Positions 30,501 through 38,190 of a stretch of 64,000 bases of DNA are shown here, piece by piece. Position numbers and translations under genes: made by a program. How positions within the stretch are numbered: the stretch's first letter is position 1; each line of letters begins with the position of its first letter. The stretch covers positions 31,274 through 95,273 of the forward strand of contig CASDWJ010000025.1 in NCBI GenBank assembly GCA_949284695.1, read 5' to 3'. The stretch is from an uncultured Christensenella sp. (lineage in GTDB: Bacteria > Bacillota > Clostridia > Christensenellales > UBA3700). The notes beneath the pieces were generated by a model that saw only the letters and a program-made list of their open reading frames with translations, did not search any database and was not told the DNA's origin.

Positions 30501-33211
30501 TCGAGATAGAGGTCTACCACACGGTCAGCTTCTACGCCGAGGACGGCACGACCCTGCTCACCGCGCCGCAGTACGTCAGATACGAAAAAGACTCTCTGAC
30601 CCTGCCCGACACGACGCAGATAGTCAAACAGCAGACCGTGCAATACACCTATGCGTTCGACGGCTGGAACTATAAGACGGCGAGAGGCGAGGAAGGCTTC
30701 ATTCTGCATTCCGATCTCGAGGAGAAGGTCAACCTTATCGACGACAGCTACACGTTCACCGCGCATTTCGCCGCGACGGTACGTCAGTACACCGTCACCT
30801 TCCTTGACGACGACGGCACGACGATAGAGGCGGCGACCGTGGATTACGGCACCTTGATAAGCACGATCGAGCCGCCGACCCCGACCAAGGATATGACTGA
30901 GCAGTACGTCTACACGTTCGCGGGCTGGGTCAACGCGGCGGGCGAGCCTTTCGACACTTCGGTTTCGACAGTTGGCGGAGACGTATACCTCAAGGCGACT
31001 TACAGCAAAGAACTCAGACCGTATACGGTGACTTTCGTATACGGAGACAACGTCACCGAGACGCAGACGGTGCGCTACGGCTACGCGGCAGACCCGAGCG
31101 GTATCACGGCAGAAGAACTTGCCAAGACGTCGACTGTCAAGTACGACTTTGCGTTCAGCGGCTGGGATAAGCCGATGACGATATACTCCGACACGACCAT
31201 TACCGCGCTCTACAACAAGACGGTGCGCAACTATACGGTCACCTATTACGACCTCAACAACGGCGCTTACGAGGGCACCAACACGTTGCCTTACGGCAGT
31301 CTTATCGACCGCACGATGGCTGAGGCGGGTTACGAATGGGACAGCTGGTATCTGTCCGACGGCAACGGCGGCTATTACGCGCTCGCTCTGCCCGAGGAGA
31401 TAACCGAAGTCGACGAGGACGGCTTGTCCGTCGGACACGTACAGGGCGATATGGTGCTCTACGGCAACCTCGTTATGGAAGGCTTTGATTTCGACGCCGA
31501 CAACAATATCGAATCTTACGGCGGCGCTGCAAGTTTCGTCATACTGCCGACGTACGCTAACCGTCAGAAGGTATCCGAGGTCAAGCCCAAGATGTTCTGG
31601 GGCAGAACTCAGGACGAGATCAGCGCGGTCTATATACCTGAAGGTCTCAAGTTGCAGAAAGAGGCGTTCCGCTCAGACAATACTTATACGATTGAGGAAG
31701 ATTTCTGGCATGCGGGACAGGTAAAGGATACCGATGTCGCCAAGACGATTCTCGTCCTGTTCGCTTGCGAAAGACCTGCAGGAGGATTGGCTGCATCTGT
31801 CGGCGATTTCTCGGCAAACTGGTCGAGCGGACTTGAGAGCGAAAGAGTATTCTGGGATGTCAGCACCGCAGTCGCGATAGGCGATTACGAAGTAATACTT
31901 TACGGCGGTACGGGAGCAATACTTTACAAGTTCCTCAACGCGACGACCGCTTACGTCAATATTCCGCTTGAGATCACTTATAAGGGAGAGACCGATACTG
32001 AGGCCAAGACGTATACGGTAACCAATATTTCGGATTACTGCTATGCAGACAAGACTAATATACAGACGGTGTTCGTACCTGCGGAAGCGGCGAACATGAA
32101 GCTGGGCGCTTACCTGTTCAAGAATGTGACGGCGACCGTCTATCTCGCTATGGAGAGACCGTCTGCCGGACTGTTCGAGTACGACTACGTGCTCGGCAAG
32201 TGGAGCGTGTTCTGGAATTACAACACCTGGTCGAGCAAGAACGACGACCTCACCCTCGAGTGGAACTGCGACGGACTCGTCGAAATAGACAACGTTACAT
32301 ACCTGCTGAGAGGCACGGGCGAAGCGGTTGCGATAGCGCAGAATCTGACTTTCGTCGGCGCGTTGACCAACTATACGATACCGTCCTCGGTGACGTATAA
32401 AGACAAGACATATACCGTGACCGAACTGGGCGCTCAATTGTTCAAGGACGAATATCTGCTCTCGGTCGTGACGATACCCGATACGATCAACGTGATAGGC
32501 GATCAGGCGTTCTACGGCACCAACCTCGAGAGCCTGACTCTGCCCGAGGGCGTGACGACGATAGGCGATCTCGCGTTCGCGATGAACACCAATCTCAAAT
32601 ATGTCTACGTGCCGGCTACGTGCGACGAGATCGGATACTTCGCGTTCACGGGCGCGAACAACGTCGAGCTGTTCATGGGCAGAGATTCCGCGCCGACCGC
32701 GTCCGGTCTTATCGGATACAAGATGGGTTGGAACTATACGACCTCTCTGACCGGCATAGACCTCAGCAACATAGCGGGAGCTGTGGAGACGTTGTTCAAG
32801 AACGGCACCGAACTGCCGACATATTGGAGCGCAAAAGGCAAGGTGCAGGAGAAGAAAGACAATCTCGGCTCTGTCCCGTATAAGGAAATTTATATAAATT
32901 ACGTGGTAAAAACGGACGGTACGGCTTACGTTTACGGTTGTGCGCAGACATCGTCCATAATGCCGCTGCTCGACAAATTCGCGCTTTCGTCAACGGTCAC
33001 GTTCAACGGAGAGAGCGTTACTGTCACTACGATAAAGGCAAATGCGTTCGGAAGCTCTGTCAGCGAGATATTCATACCGTCCACCGTCACTACGATCGAA
33101 CCCAATGCGTTCAGCAACGCGGTAACCGTAAAGACGGACGCGACAGAAGCGCCCGCAGGCTGGAATCTCCCCGAAGGCTCGACCGTCGTTACGGGCGCGA
33201 GCGGTCTGTGA
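27599..33211 (+). CDS. Large InlB B-repeat / BspA-type LRR surface lipoprotein
   Basis: 1,870 residues from the ATG at 27599, which has AAGGAG 6 bases upstream (a GTG at 27578 is less likely). The signal peptide ends in FAFAAC, so C24 is the probable lipidated Cys. Residues ~60-1260 contain about 15-17 tandem Listeria-Bacteroides (InlB B, Flg_new) repeats of ~75 residues, pattern YTVTFNYGDGKSETQ...YGS...Y.F.GWD...NVT.D...NA.Y. Residues ~1300-1870 are leucine-rich repeats of the BspA/LRR_5 type (VVTIPDTINVIGDQAF, SLTLPEGVTTIGDLAF). Such proteins stick out from the cell surface and bind host or matrix ligands in related bacteria; the ligand here is unknown. Confidence 0.9.
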   Translation: MKKIVWVLIILSVALSGVFAFAACDTEENGEQTVLSDSGINAVLWEGNALNVAFDEVATLFGSVPQRDGYVFGGWYFDAEIWQEPADYNAVAAADDGTVVYARWLDMDEVVKVTFYDWSDSLVIYSAYFPIGSDLNGYVSASDKPSDGQYEYRFAGWDQPLSDVTEDLEVRPVYDERLRTFTVTFVVDDVVVSTQEVEYGGAATAPSDKQIDAALPTQKGMVYGFAGWNKAFSNVTSDLTVSADLTCEYAFYTVTFNYGDGKSETQKVRYGSDAVAPTNESGKLDKSPTENNDYLFVGWDNNYCYVTEDRVVNAIYNDNVRYFTVDFYDGDVLFCRRYVPLGGTAQYPEADPVKLSDATYDYTFSGWSGDVTNVNSDRKIYAEYEPSTRRYTVSFYVDGVLKGTRTVDYGGRVESVPEFTYDQSVYTFKGWDQNLNNVTTDLKVNAVLELNKFTVTFQYGVEGSYATYTVRDVVYGHAAKAPASIDFSSHDTDQYHYVFTGWNKNFSCVTENLLVTATYEKLTRVYAVDFVDGEGNRLAATQYIEYGSAAAEPGAEQVAKASDAQYDYTFTGWDTEAWKNVTGAVTAVAQYDQQIRYYDIVFIAKNAAGEDVRYANSLAYGSAITLPESVESYSDEKYDYTFDGWQTADGATVTGAVSETASYTKTLRKFTVTFNYGDGKSDVQTVGYGSSATEPTTGLEKSETAEYEYIFKGWDSSNWLNVTSDLTVNAVYIEMENYHEVRFVADDGATLLAEVQYVRYGKDSVTLPSADGLEKASTAQYDYAFDGWSYENAAGETVTVATDDAIFSNIDRDYTFTVHFAATTRSYEIAFVSDGADVLVTSALYGTTLSEIAPADPVKAATAKYTYTFANWADESGRAVDLAATQVTGDTTLSAVFDATVNKYTVTFKYGDGLTKEVEVGYGNAATAPTAEEAAKETTATTKYIFQGWENANWLNVTEDITVNAVYLEIEVYHTVSFYAEDGTTLLTAPQYVRYEKDSLTLPDTTQIVKQQTVQYTYAFDGWNYKTARGEEGFILHSDLEEKVNLIDDSYTFTAHFAATVRQYTVTFLDDDGTTIEAATVDYGTLISTIEPPTPTKDMTEQYVYTFAGWVNAAGEPFDTSVSTVGGDVYLKATYSKELRPYTVTFVYGDNVTETQTVRYGYAADPSGITAEELAKTSTVKYDFAFSGWDKPMTIYSDTTITALYNKTVRNYTVTYYDLNNGAYEGTNTLPYGSLIDRTMAEAGYEWDSWYLSDGNGGYYALALPEEITEVDEDGLSVGHVQGDMVLYGNLVMEGFDFDADNNIESYGGAASFVILPTYANRQKVSEVKPKMFWGRTQDEISAVYIPEGLKLQKEAFRSDNTYTIEEDFWHAGQVKDTDVAKTILVLFACERPAGGLAASVGDFSANWSSGLESERVFWDVSTAVAIGDYEVILYGGTGAILYKFLNATTAYVNIPLEITYKGETDTEAKTYTVTNISDYCYADKTNIQTVFVPAEAANMKLGAYLFKNVTATVYLAMERPSAGLFEYDYVLGKWSVFWNYNTWSSKNDDLTLEWNCDGLVEIDNVTYLLRGTGEAVAIAQNLTFVGALTNYTIPSSVTYKDKTYTVTELGAQLFKDEYLLSVVTIPDTINVIGDQAFYGTNLESLTLPEGVTTIGDLAFAMNTNLKYVYVPATCDEIGYFAFTGANNVELFMGRDSAPTASGLIGYKMGWNYTTSLTGIDLSNIAGAVETLFKNGTELPTYWSAKGKVQEKKDNLGSVPYKEIYINYVVKTDGTAYVYGCAQTSSIMPLLDKFALSSTVTFNGESVTVTTIKANAFGSSVSEIFIPSTVTTIEPNAFSNAVTVKTDATEAPAGWNLPEGSTVVTGASGL

Positions 33212-33266
33212 CAACGCGCAATCATACGGGAGTTGCATTTCTGAGTACGGTTTGCCCCAAGCAAAA

Positions 33267-33294
33267 GAAAGAGTCGCCGAAAAGCTGCTCTTTT
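33267..33294 (+). terminator. Possible terminator after the InlB-repeat gene
   Basis: AAAGAG-TC-GC pairs with GC-TG-CTCTTT around a CGAAAA loop, ending in TTTT. The internal mismatches make it weak. Confidence 0.4.
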
Positions 33295-33422
33295 CAATGC
33301 GCCGAGCCGTGCGCGGGATATTTCGCGCGTATAAAAAATGCGCACGCGGTATGCACGCGCCAAAAAATATGATATCATAATAATATAGACAAACTTTTGC
33401 GGTTTTTGCAAAGCGAGATAAT

Positions 33423-34031
33423 ATGACAGAAAAGGAAAAGGGAAAGGCAGGTTTTTTTTACAACCCCAATTACGACCCGCAGCTTACAAAAGAAAGAGAG
33501 TGGGTGAAAGACAGGTGCTTTGAGTACAACAATATCGCGCCGTCCCGCCGCGAGGAGAGAAAGGCGAAGATGAAAGAGATACTCGGCGGCACCAAAGGCG
33601 AATTTCTGATCGAGTCGCCGTTTGAGTGCGATTACGGCTACAACACCTTCGTCGGCGAAAATTTCTATGCCAACCACGGGTTGGTCATACTCGATACCGC
33701 GCGCGTTACTATAGGCGACAACGTGTTCTTCGCGCCCAACTGCGGCATTTACTGCGCGGGTCATCCGATTGACAAGGACGAGCGCAACGAGGGGATAGAG
33801 TACGCGCTCCCCGTCACGATAGGCGACGACGTCTGGATAGGCGGCAACGTGGCAATACTTCCCGGGGTGACTGTGGGAAGCAACGTCGTGATAGGCGCGG
33901 GCAGCGTGGTGACCAAGGATATACCCTCGGGAGTGATAGCGGCAGGCAATCCGTGCAGGGTGATACGTAAGATAACGGCAGAGGACAAAGGCCGCTTCCC
34001 GTCGATCGCCGCAAAATTCGGCAAAAAGTGA
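33423..34031 (+). CDS. Sugar O-acetyltransferase (maltose/galactoside acetyltransferase type)
   Basis: 202 residues. An N-terminal helical Mac domain (LTKEREWVKDRCFEYNN) is followed by a left-handed beta-helix of hexapeptide repeats (VTIGDNVFFAPNCGIY, VTIGDDVWIGGNVAIL). H114 in CAGHPID is the expected catalytic His. The end GVIAAGNPCRVIRKI is characteristic of the Maa/LacA family. It transfers acetyl from acetyl-CoA to a sugar hydroxyl. The ribosome binding site is weak (GCGAGATAAT). Monocistronic; exact sugar unknown. Confidence 0.92.
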   Translation: MTEKEKGKAGFFYNPNYDPQLTKEREWVKDRCFEYNNIAPSRREERKAKMKEILGGTKGEFLIESPFECDYGYNTFVGENFYANHGLVILDTARVTIGDNVFFAPNCGIYCAGHPIDKDERNEGIEYALPVTIGDDVWIGGNVAILPGVTVGSNVVIGAGSVVTKDIPSGVIAAGNPCRVIRKITAEDKGRFPSIAAKFGKK

Positions 34032-34104
34032 AGATTTTCGGCGACGGCTCGCGGGAAAAACGCTCCCTTGTTATGTAAAATGGCGTTTGACCGCGTTCCC
34101 GCGC

Positions 34105-34133
34105 TTGACAGATTTTTCCGAATACATTACAAT
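34105..34133 (+). promoter_or_regulatory. Strong promoter for the decarboxylase leader
   Basis: TTGACA (34105-34110), 17 bases, TACAAT (34128-34133). Transcription would start near 34140, directly before the structured leader. Confidence 0.75.
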
Positions 34134-34149
34134 ATAATCGTGATCCTCG

Positions 34150-34271
34150 ACGCGGGGAGTAGTCGGCGCGACAACGCGCAATTAAATCGCTAACACGGAG
34201 TCATCTCCCGGTTTAATTTGAAATGACGAGACCGCACCAAGCCGCTATTGTCGGCTCGGTGCGGCTTTTTT
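34150..34271 (+). ncRNA. Structured leader RNA with terminator; candidate riboswitch
   Basis: The ~160-base leader begins with GGGGAGTAG (34154-34162), a motif characteristic of yybP-ykoY (Mn2+) aptamers. Hairpins follow: GTCG/CGAC near 34162, and AATTAAATCG/CGGTTTAATT (34180-34218) enclosing GGAG-TCAT-CTCC. ATGACGAGACC then precedes an intrinsic terminator: CCGCACC and AGCCG (34232-34244) pair with CGGCT and GGTGCGG (34252-34264), then six T. GCGG at 34152-34155 can pair with CCGC at 34232-34235 to close the aptamer, which would break the terminator; this is an ON-switch layout. The downstream Na+ pump subunit also makes a Na+-sensing class possible. The class assignment is inference. Confidence 0.6.
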
Positions 34272-34298
34272 AATAATATAGAGGAGAAAAGTTGCGTT

Positions 34299-35429
34299 AT
34301 GGATTTTTTGATTGAGTCCGTATCACAGGTGTCGTGGCAGAACGTAGTGATGTGGGTCATCGGCGGTATCCTCATTTTTCTTGCGATAAAGAAAGATATG
34401 GAGCCCGCATTGTTGCTGCCGATAGGTTTCGGAGCGATACTCGTCAACATACCGCTTTCCAACGTGGTCAACGAGGTCGTGGACGGTCAAGTTGTATCGT
34501 CAGGTATCATCGACTGGATGTTCGAGATAGGAGTGGAGGCGAGCGAAGCGATGCCGATACTTCTGTTTATAGGTATAGGCGCGATGATAGACTTCGGACC
34601 GCTGCTTTCCAATCCCAAGCTGTTCCTGCTGGGCGGCGCGGCGCAGTTCGGCATCTTCCTGACCATACTATTAGCTACGATGATAGGCTTCAATATCAAC
34701 GACGCGGCGGCGATCGGCATTATAGGCGCGGCTGACGGACCAACTTCGATACTTGTGGCGATGAAACTGGGCAGTCAGTATCTGGGACCGATCACGGTCG
34801 TCGCGTATTCTTATATGGCGTTAGTGCCGATCATTCAGCCTGCTGTGATAAAGTGTATAACTACCAAGAAGGAAAGGCTTATCAGAATGGAGTACAACCC
34901 TGTATCCGTCTCTCATACGACCAAGGTGCTTTTCCCGATCGTGGTCACGCTGATTGCGGGTCTCATCGCACCCAAGTCGCTCGCTCTCGTCGGCTTCCTG
35001 ATGTTCGGCAACCTTCTGAGAGAGTGCGGCGTGCTGAGACTTCTCAGCGAGACGGCGCAGAATATACTCGCCAATCTGATAACCCTGCTTCTCGGCATTA
35101 CGATAGCTTCGCAGATGAAGGCGGAGAGCTTCGTGACCTGGGAGACGCTGATGATACTCGGGCTCGGGCTTCTCGCGTTCGTGTTCGACACGTTCGCGGG
35201 CGTCATGTTCACCAAGTTCATGAACCTGTTCTCCAAGAAGAAGATCAACCCGATGATAGGCGCGGCGGGCATATCGGCTTTCCCGATGTCGGCGCGCGTG
35301 ATTCAGAAGATGGGACTCAAGGAGGACCCGAGCAACCATTTGCTTATGCACGCGATAGGTGCAAACGTGTCGGGGCAGATCGCTTCGGCTATTGTGGGCG
35401 GCCTTATAATAGGTCTCGCCCTCGCTTGA
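34299..35429 (+). CDS. Na+-translocating decarboxylase beta subunit (OadB/GcdB family)
   Basis: 376 residues from the ATG at 34299 (GAGGAG upstream); a longer frame from 34248 would start inside the terminator. Around ten membrane helices. GIIGAADGPTSILVAMKLG contains the conserved Asp of the Na+ channel region, and the C-terminal AAGISAFPMSARVIQKMG also fits. The beta subunit couples decarboxylation of a carboxybiotin intermediate to Na+ export. A gamma-like gene follows after 13 bases. The alpha (carboxyltransferase) and biotin-carrier genes are not in this window. Expression is probably controlled by the structured leader just upstream. Confidence 0.93.
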   Translation: MDFLIESVSQVSWQNVVMWVIGGILIFLAIKKDMEPALLLPIGFGAILVNIPLSNVVNEVVDGQVVSSGIIDWMFEIGVEASEAMPILLFIGIGAMIDFGPLLSNPKLFLLGGAAQFGIFLTILLATMIGFNINDAAAIGIIGAADGPTSILVAMKLGSQYLGPITVVAYSYMALVPIIQPAVIKCITTKKERLIRMEYNPVSVSHTTKVLFPIVVTLIAGLIAPKSLALVGFLMFGNLLRECGVLRLLSETAQNILANLITLLLGITIASQMKAESFVTWETLMILGLGLLAFVFDTFAGVMFTKFMNLFSKKKINPMIGAAGISAFPMSARVIQKMGLKEDPSNHLLMHAIGANVSGQIASAIVGGLIIGLALA

Positions 35430-35442
35430 CGGAGGTGAAATC

Positions 35443-35676
35443 ATGAATATGTACTCTATAATCGCCGCGGTCGCCAATCTCGACCCGATGAACAAGGAAA
35501 ACGTGCTCAAGTCTCTCGAGATAATGTGGAAGGGAGTGCTTGCGATATTCGTCACGATAGCGATCATACTTTTCGTGTCCTGGGCGATCAATACGATCTG
35601 CAACAAGGCGCGCGTCGCGATAGAAAAGAAAAAAGCAGAACAGAGCAAAGACGCGCCTGACGACAAAAAGCAATGA
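35443..35676 (+). CDS. OadG-like small membrane subunit
   Basis: 77 residues. One membrane helix (MWKGVLAIFVTIAIILFVSW) is followed by a Lys/Asp-rich soluble tail, the typical plan of decarboxylase gamma subunits, which help assemble the complex. Ribosome binding site GGAGGTG. The position directly after the beta gene supports the call; sequence similarity alone would be weak in so short a protein. The unit ends at the terminator at 35686-35710. Confidence 0.75.
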   Translation: MNMYSIIAAVANLDPMNKENVLKSLEIMWKGVLAIFVTIAIILFVSWAINTICNKARVAIEKKKAEQSKDAPDDKKQ

Positions 35677-35685
35677 AACGAAAGG

Positions 35686-35710
35686 GAACGCCTTCGGGCG
35701 TTCTTTTTTT
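35686..35710 (+). terminator. Intrinsic terminator of the decarboxylase unit
   Basis: GAACGCC-TTCG-GGCGTTC hairpin with a stable UUCG tetraloop, followed by eight T. Confidence 0.92.
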
Positions 35711-35867
35711 TGTCCCGATTCAGGCGCGCCGCACACGTTCCCGTTGCGGGCAAGCCGCGCGCAACGGTCAGAAACGGCTAAAATACGTGTCGTTATACCT
35801 TATGACCGACAAAACGGAGACGGAAAAAAATTATAAAAAAAAGTATGCTTTTACCAGTTAAAATGTA

Positions 35868-35896
35868 TTGACAATATATTTTCTTGCACTTATAAT
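35868..35896 (+). promoter_or_regulatory. Consensus promoter of the MarR-ABC operon
   Basis: Perfect TTGACA (35868-35873), 17-base spacer, perfect TATAAT (35891-35896). It overlaps an upstream in-frame ATG, which excludes that ATG as the real start of the MarR gene. Confidence 0.9.
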
Positions 35897-35932
35897 GTTA
35901 GTAATCCTAACAAACATGTTAGTAAACCTAAC
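35897..35932 (+). promoter_or_regulatory. Tandem MarR operators GTTAG-N5-CTAAC
   Basis: Two near-identical dyads, GTTAGTAATCCTAAC (35897-35911) and GTTAGTAAACCTAAC (35918-35932), are 21 bases centre to centre (two helical turns). They lie immediately downstream of the -10 box, covering the transcription start. Binding by the MarR product would block its own operon. Confidence 0.85.
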
Positions 35933-35957
35933 AAATATAATTATGAAGGCAAGGCTG

Positions 35958-36407
35958 ATGAGAAAAAATCTCGGTTACGAAATCAAAACGCTCGCGCGTA
36001 TGATGAAGCAATGCATCGACAGCACAGAATTTATGCGCACCAACGAGCAGATGACGGGCATGCAAGGATGGGTGCTCGGCTATTTTACGCATCACGACGG
36101 ACAGGAGATATTTCAGAGAGATCTCGAGGCGGAGTTCCGCGTGCGCCGCTCGACGATGACGCAACTTCTCAACACTATGGAAAAGGGCGGGCTTATCGAA
36201 AGGGTGGAATGCGAGAAAGACCGCAGACTCAAAAAGATAGTGCCGACGCCGCTCGCCCGCGACTATATGCGCAGGAGCGAGGAAGCGATCCTGATCGCAG
36301 AGCAACAGCTGACGCGCGGTTTTTCAAAGGAAGAAATTGACACTTTTTATTCTTTTATAGAAAAATGCAAATACAATCTTGGCGGTAAATCCGCACAAAA
36401 GGAGTGA
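35958..36407 (+). CDS. MarR-family transcriptional repressor
   Basis: 149 residues from the ATG at 35958 (AAGG 8 bases upstream); 35943 is an alternative without a ribosome binding site. The winged helix includes FQRDLEAEFRVRRSTMTQLL and the wing EKGGLIERVECEKDRRLKKI with the conserved D-R pair. N- and C-terminal helices form the dimer interface. It probably represses the exporter operon it heads through the twin operators, and would release on binding a toxic ligand. It ends 10 bases before the first ABC gene. Confidence 0.92.
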   Translation: MRKNLGYEIKTLARMMKQCIDSTEFMRTNEQMTGMQGWVLGYFTHHDGQEIFQRDLEAEFRVRRSTMTQLLNTMEKGGLIERVECEKDRRLKKIVPTPLARDYMRRSEEAILIAEQQLTRGFSKEEIDTFYSFIEKCKYNLGGKSAQKE

Positions 36408-36417
36408 AGAAACGGAT

Positions 36418-38190
36418 ATGTTAAAAACTTTGGCAAAGAGCATACGGCAATACAAAAAGACGTCCATACTGTCGCCCGTATGCGTTACGTTCGAAGTTGC
36501 GCTCGAATGTATACTTCCGTTCTATATGGCGGAGATGCTCGAACAGATCCAGGCAGACAATTCTCTCGCAAATATCATCAAGTGGGGCGCGATCCTGCTG
36601 GTGTTCGCGGCGCTCTCGCTCGTATTCGGCATGCTTGCGGGAAAGTTCGCGGCGACCGCATCTGCGGGTTTTTCGCGCAATCTGAGAGAGGATATGTATT
36701 ACAATATTCAGGATTTCTCGTTCGCCAACATCGACAAGTTTTCCACGTCAAGCCTTGTCACGAGAATGACGACCGACGTCACCAACGTGCAGAACGCGTA
36801 CATGATGCTGATAAGAGTGGCGGTCAGAAGCCCGATAATGCTCGTTTTCTCGATGATAATGGCGTTCTTTATCGATCCTGTCGTATCGCTCGTCTTCCTC
36901 GTACTCGTTCCCGTACTTGGTGCAGGCCTTTTCGTGATATTCAAAAAGAGCTGGCCTATATTCGACAAGGTGTTCAAGAAGTACGACGCGATGAACGAAT
37001 CGATACAGGAGAACATCAAGGGCATCAGAGTCGTCAAGTCCTACGTCAGAGAGGATTATGAAAAGAGTAAGTTCGCAGATACGGCAGAAAACGTCAAGAA
37101 AGACTTCGTCCGCGGCGAGAAGCTGATCGCTCTTGCCAACCCGCTGATGCAGTTCTGCTTCTGGGCGGCGACGCTGTTCATCTGCTTTATGTCGCCCATG
37201 GTGGGTCTGACCCGCGGAGTTGAAGCGATCGACGCAAAGATGAGTTCGCTCATCGTCTATTCTGCGCAGATACTCTCCAGCCTCATGATGCTCTCGATGG
37301 TGCTCGTCATGTTCTCGATAGCGCGTACGTCGGCAGAGCGTATCGTCGAGGTCATCACCGAAGAAAGCACACTGCATAACCCCGAAAACCCCGTGACCGA
37401 GGTCAAGGACGGCTCCGTCAGGTTCGAGAACGTGTCGTTCAAGTACAGCGAGACGGCAGAGCGCCGCGCTCTCAAAGAGGTCAACCTCGACATAAAGTCG
37501 GGCGAGACGGTCGGCATACTCGGCGGTACGGGAAGCAGTAAGACTTCTCTCGTCAACCTGATCCCGAGGCTTTACGACGTCAGCGAAGGCGCGGTATACG
37601 TGGGCGGCGTCAACGTCAAGGACTACGACCTCGAGACGCTGAGAAATCAGGTGTCGGTCGTGCTTCAGAAGAACCTGCTTTTCTCGGGTACGATCAAGGA
37701 GAATCTGCGCTGGGGCAATCCCGACGCTACCGACGAGGAGATCGTCAAAGCGTGCAGACTCGCGCAGGCAGACGACTTCGTGCAGTCCTTCCCCGACAAG
37801 TACGACACGCATATAGAGCAGGGCGGCACCAACGTATCCGGCGGTCAGAAGCAGAGGCTGTGCATAGCGCGCGCCCTTCTCAAAAAACCCAAGATACTTA
37901 TCCTCGACGACTCTACGAGCGCGGTCGATACCAAGACGGACGCGCTGATCAGAAAGGCGTTCAGAGAGGAGATCCCCGACACGACCAAATTCATCATCGC
38001 GCAGAGGGTGTCTTCGGTCATGGAGGCAGACAAGATAATACTCATGAAAAACGGCACGATAAGCGACGTGGGCACGCACGAAGAACTGCTCGCACGCAAC
38101 CCCGTATATCAGGAAGTGTATTATTCTCAGAACAAGATAGGCGGCGCTGCGGGCGCAGGCGAGGCAAAAGGAGGTGAGGATCGTGAATAA
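36418..38190 (+). CDS. Heterodimeric ABC exporter, half with degenerate ATPase site (YheI/BmrC-like)
   Basis: 590 residues; start supported by AAAGGAG upstream. Residues 1-310 hold the six-helix exporter domain and 330-590 the nucleotide-binding domain. Walker A is GGTGSSKT (369-376), with Ser in place of the second conserved Gly. The signature is VSGGQ. D498 replaces the catalytic Glu (LILDDSTSA) and Q529 replaces the H-loop His (IIAQRVSS). This is the usual picture for the degenerate partner of heterodimeric exporters. It pairs with the next gene, which it overlaps by 8 bases. Likely drug or peptide export under MarR control. Confidence 0.92.
   Translation: MLKTLAKSIRQYKKTSILSPVCVTFEVALECILPFYMAEMLEQIQADNSLANIIKWGAILLVFAALSLVFGMLAGKFAATASAGFSRNLREDMYYNIQDFSFANIDKFSTSSLVTRMTTDVTNVQNAYMMLIRVAVRSPIMLVFSMIMAFFIDPVVSLVFLVLVPVLGAGLFVIFKKSWPIFDKVFKKYDAMNESIQENIKGIRVVKSYVREDYEKSKFADTAENVKKDFVRGEKLIALANPLMQFCFWAATLFICFMSPMVGLTRGVEAIDAKMSSLIVYSAQILSSLMMLSMVLVMFSIARTSAERIVEVITEESTLHNPENPVTEVKDGSVRFENVSFKYSETAERRALKEVNLDIKSGETVGILGGTGSSKTSLVNLIPRLYDVSEGAVYVGGVNVKDYDLETLRNQVSVVLQKNLLFSGTIKENLRWGNPDATDEEIVKACRLAQADDFVQSFPDKYDTHIEQGGTNVSGGQKQRLCIARALLKKPKILILDDSTSAVDTKTDALIRKAFREEIPDTTKFIIAQRVSSVMEADKIILMKNGTISDVGTHEELLARNPVYQEVYYSQNKIGGAAGAGEAKGGEDRE

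Noticed and set aside
28022-31438. 1,138-residue minus-strand frame under the InlB-repeat gene
   Set aside because: It mirrors the repeated sense codons of the B-repeats; no ribosome binding site or recognisable domain.
27599-33211. DNA tandem repeats or CRISPR-like array
   Set aside because: The periodicity is at protein level (InlB B-repeats); DNA copies are diverged and there are no spacer-like units. No CRISPR array was seen anywhere in the window.
35868-35957. Longer N terminus for the MarR protein from an ATG at 35868
   Set aside because: That ATG overlaps the -35 box of the operon promoter and the extension is encoded by the operator region.
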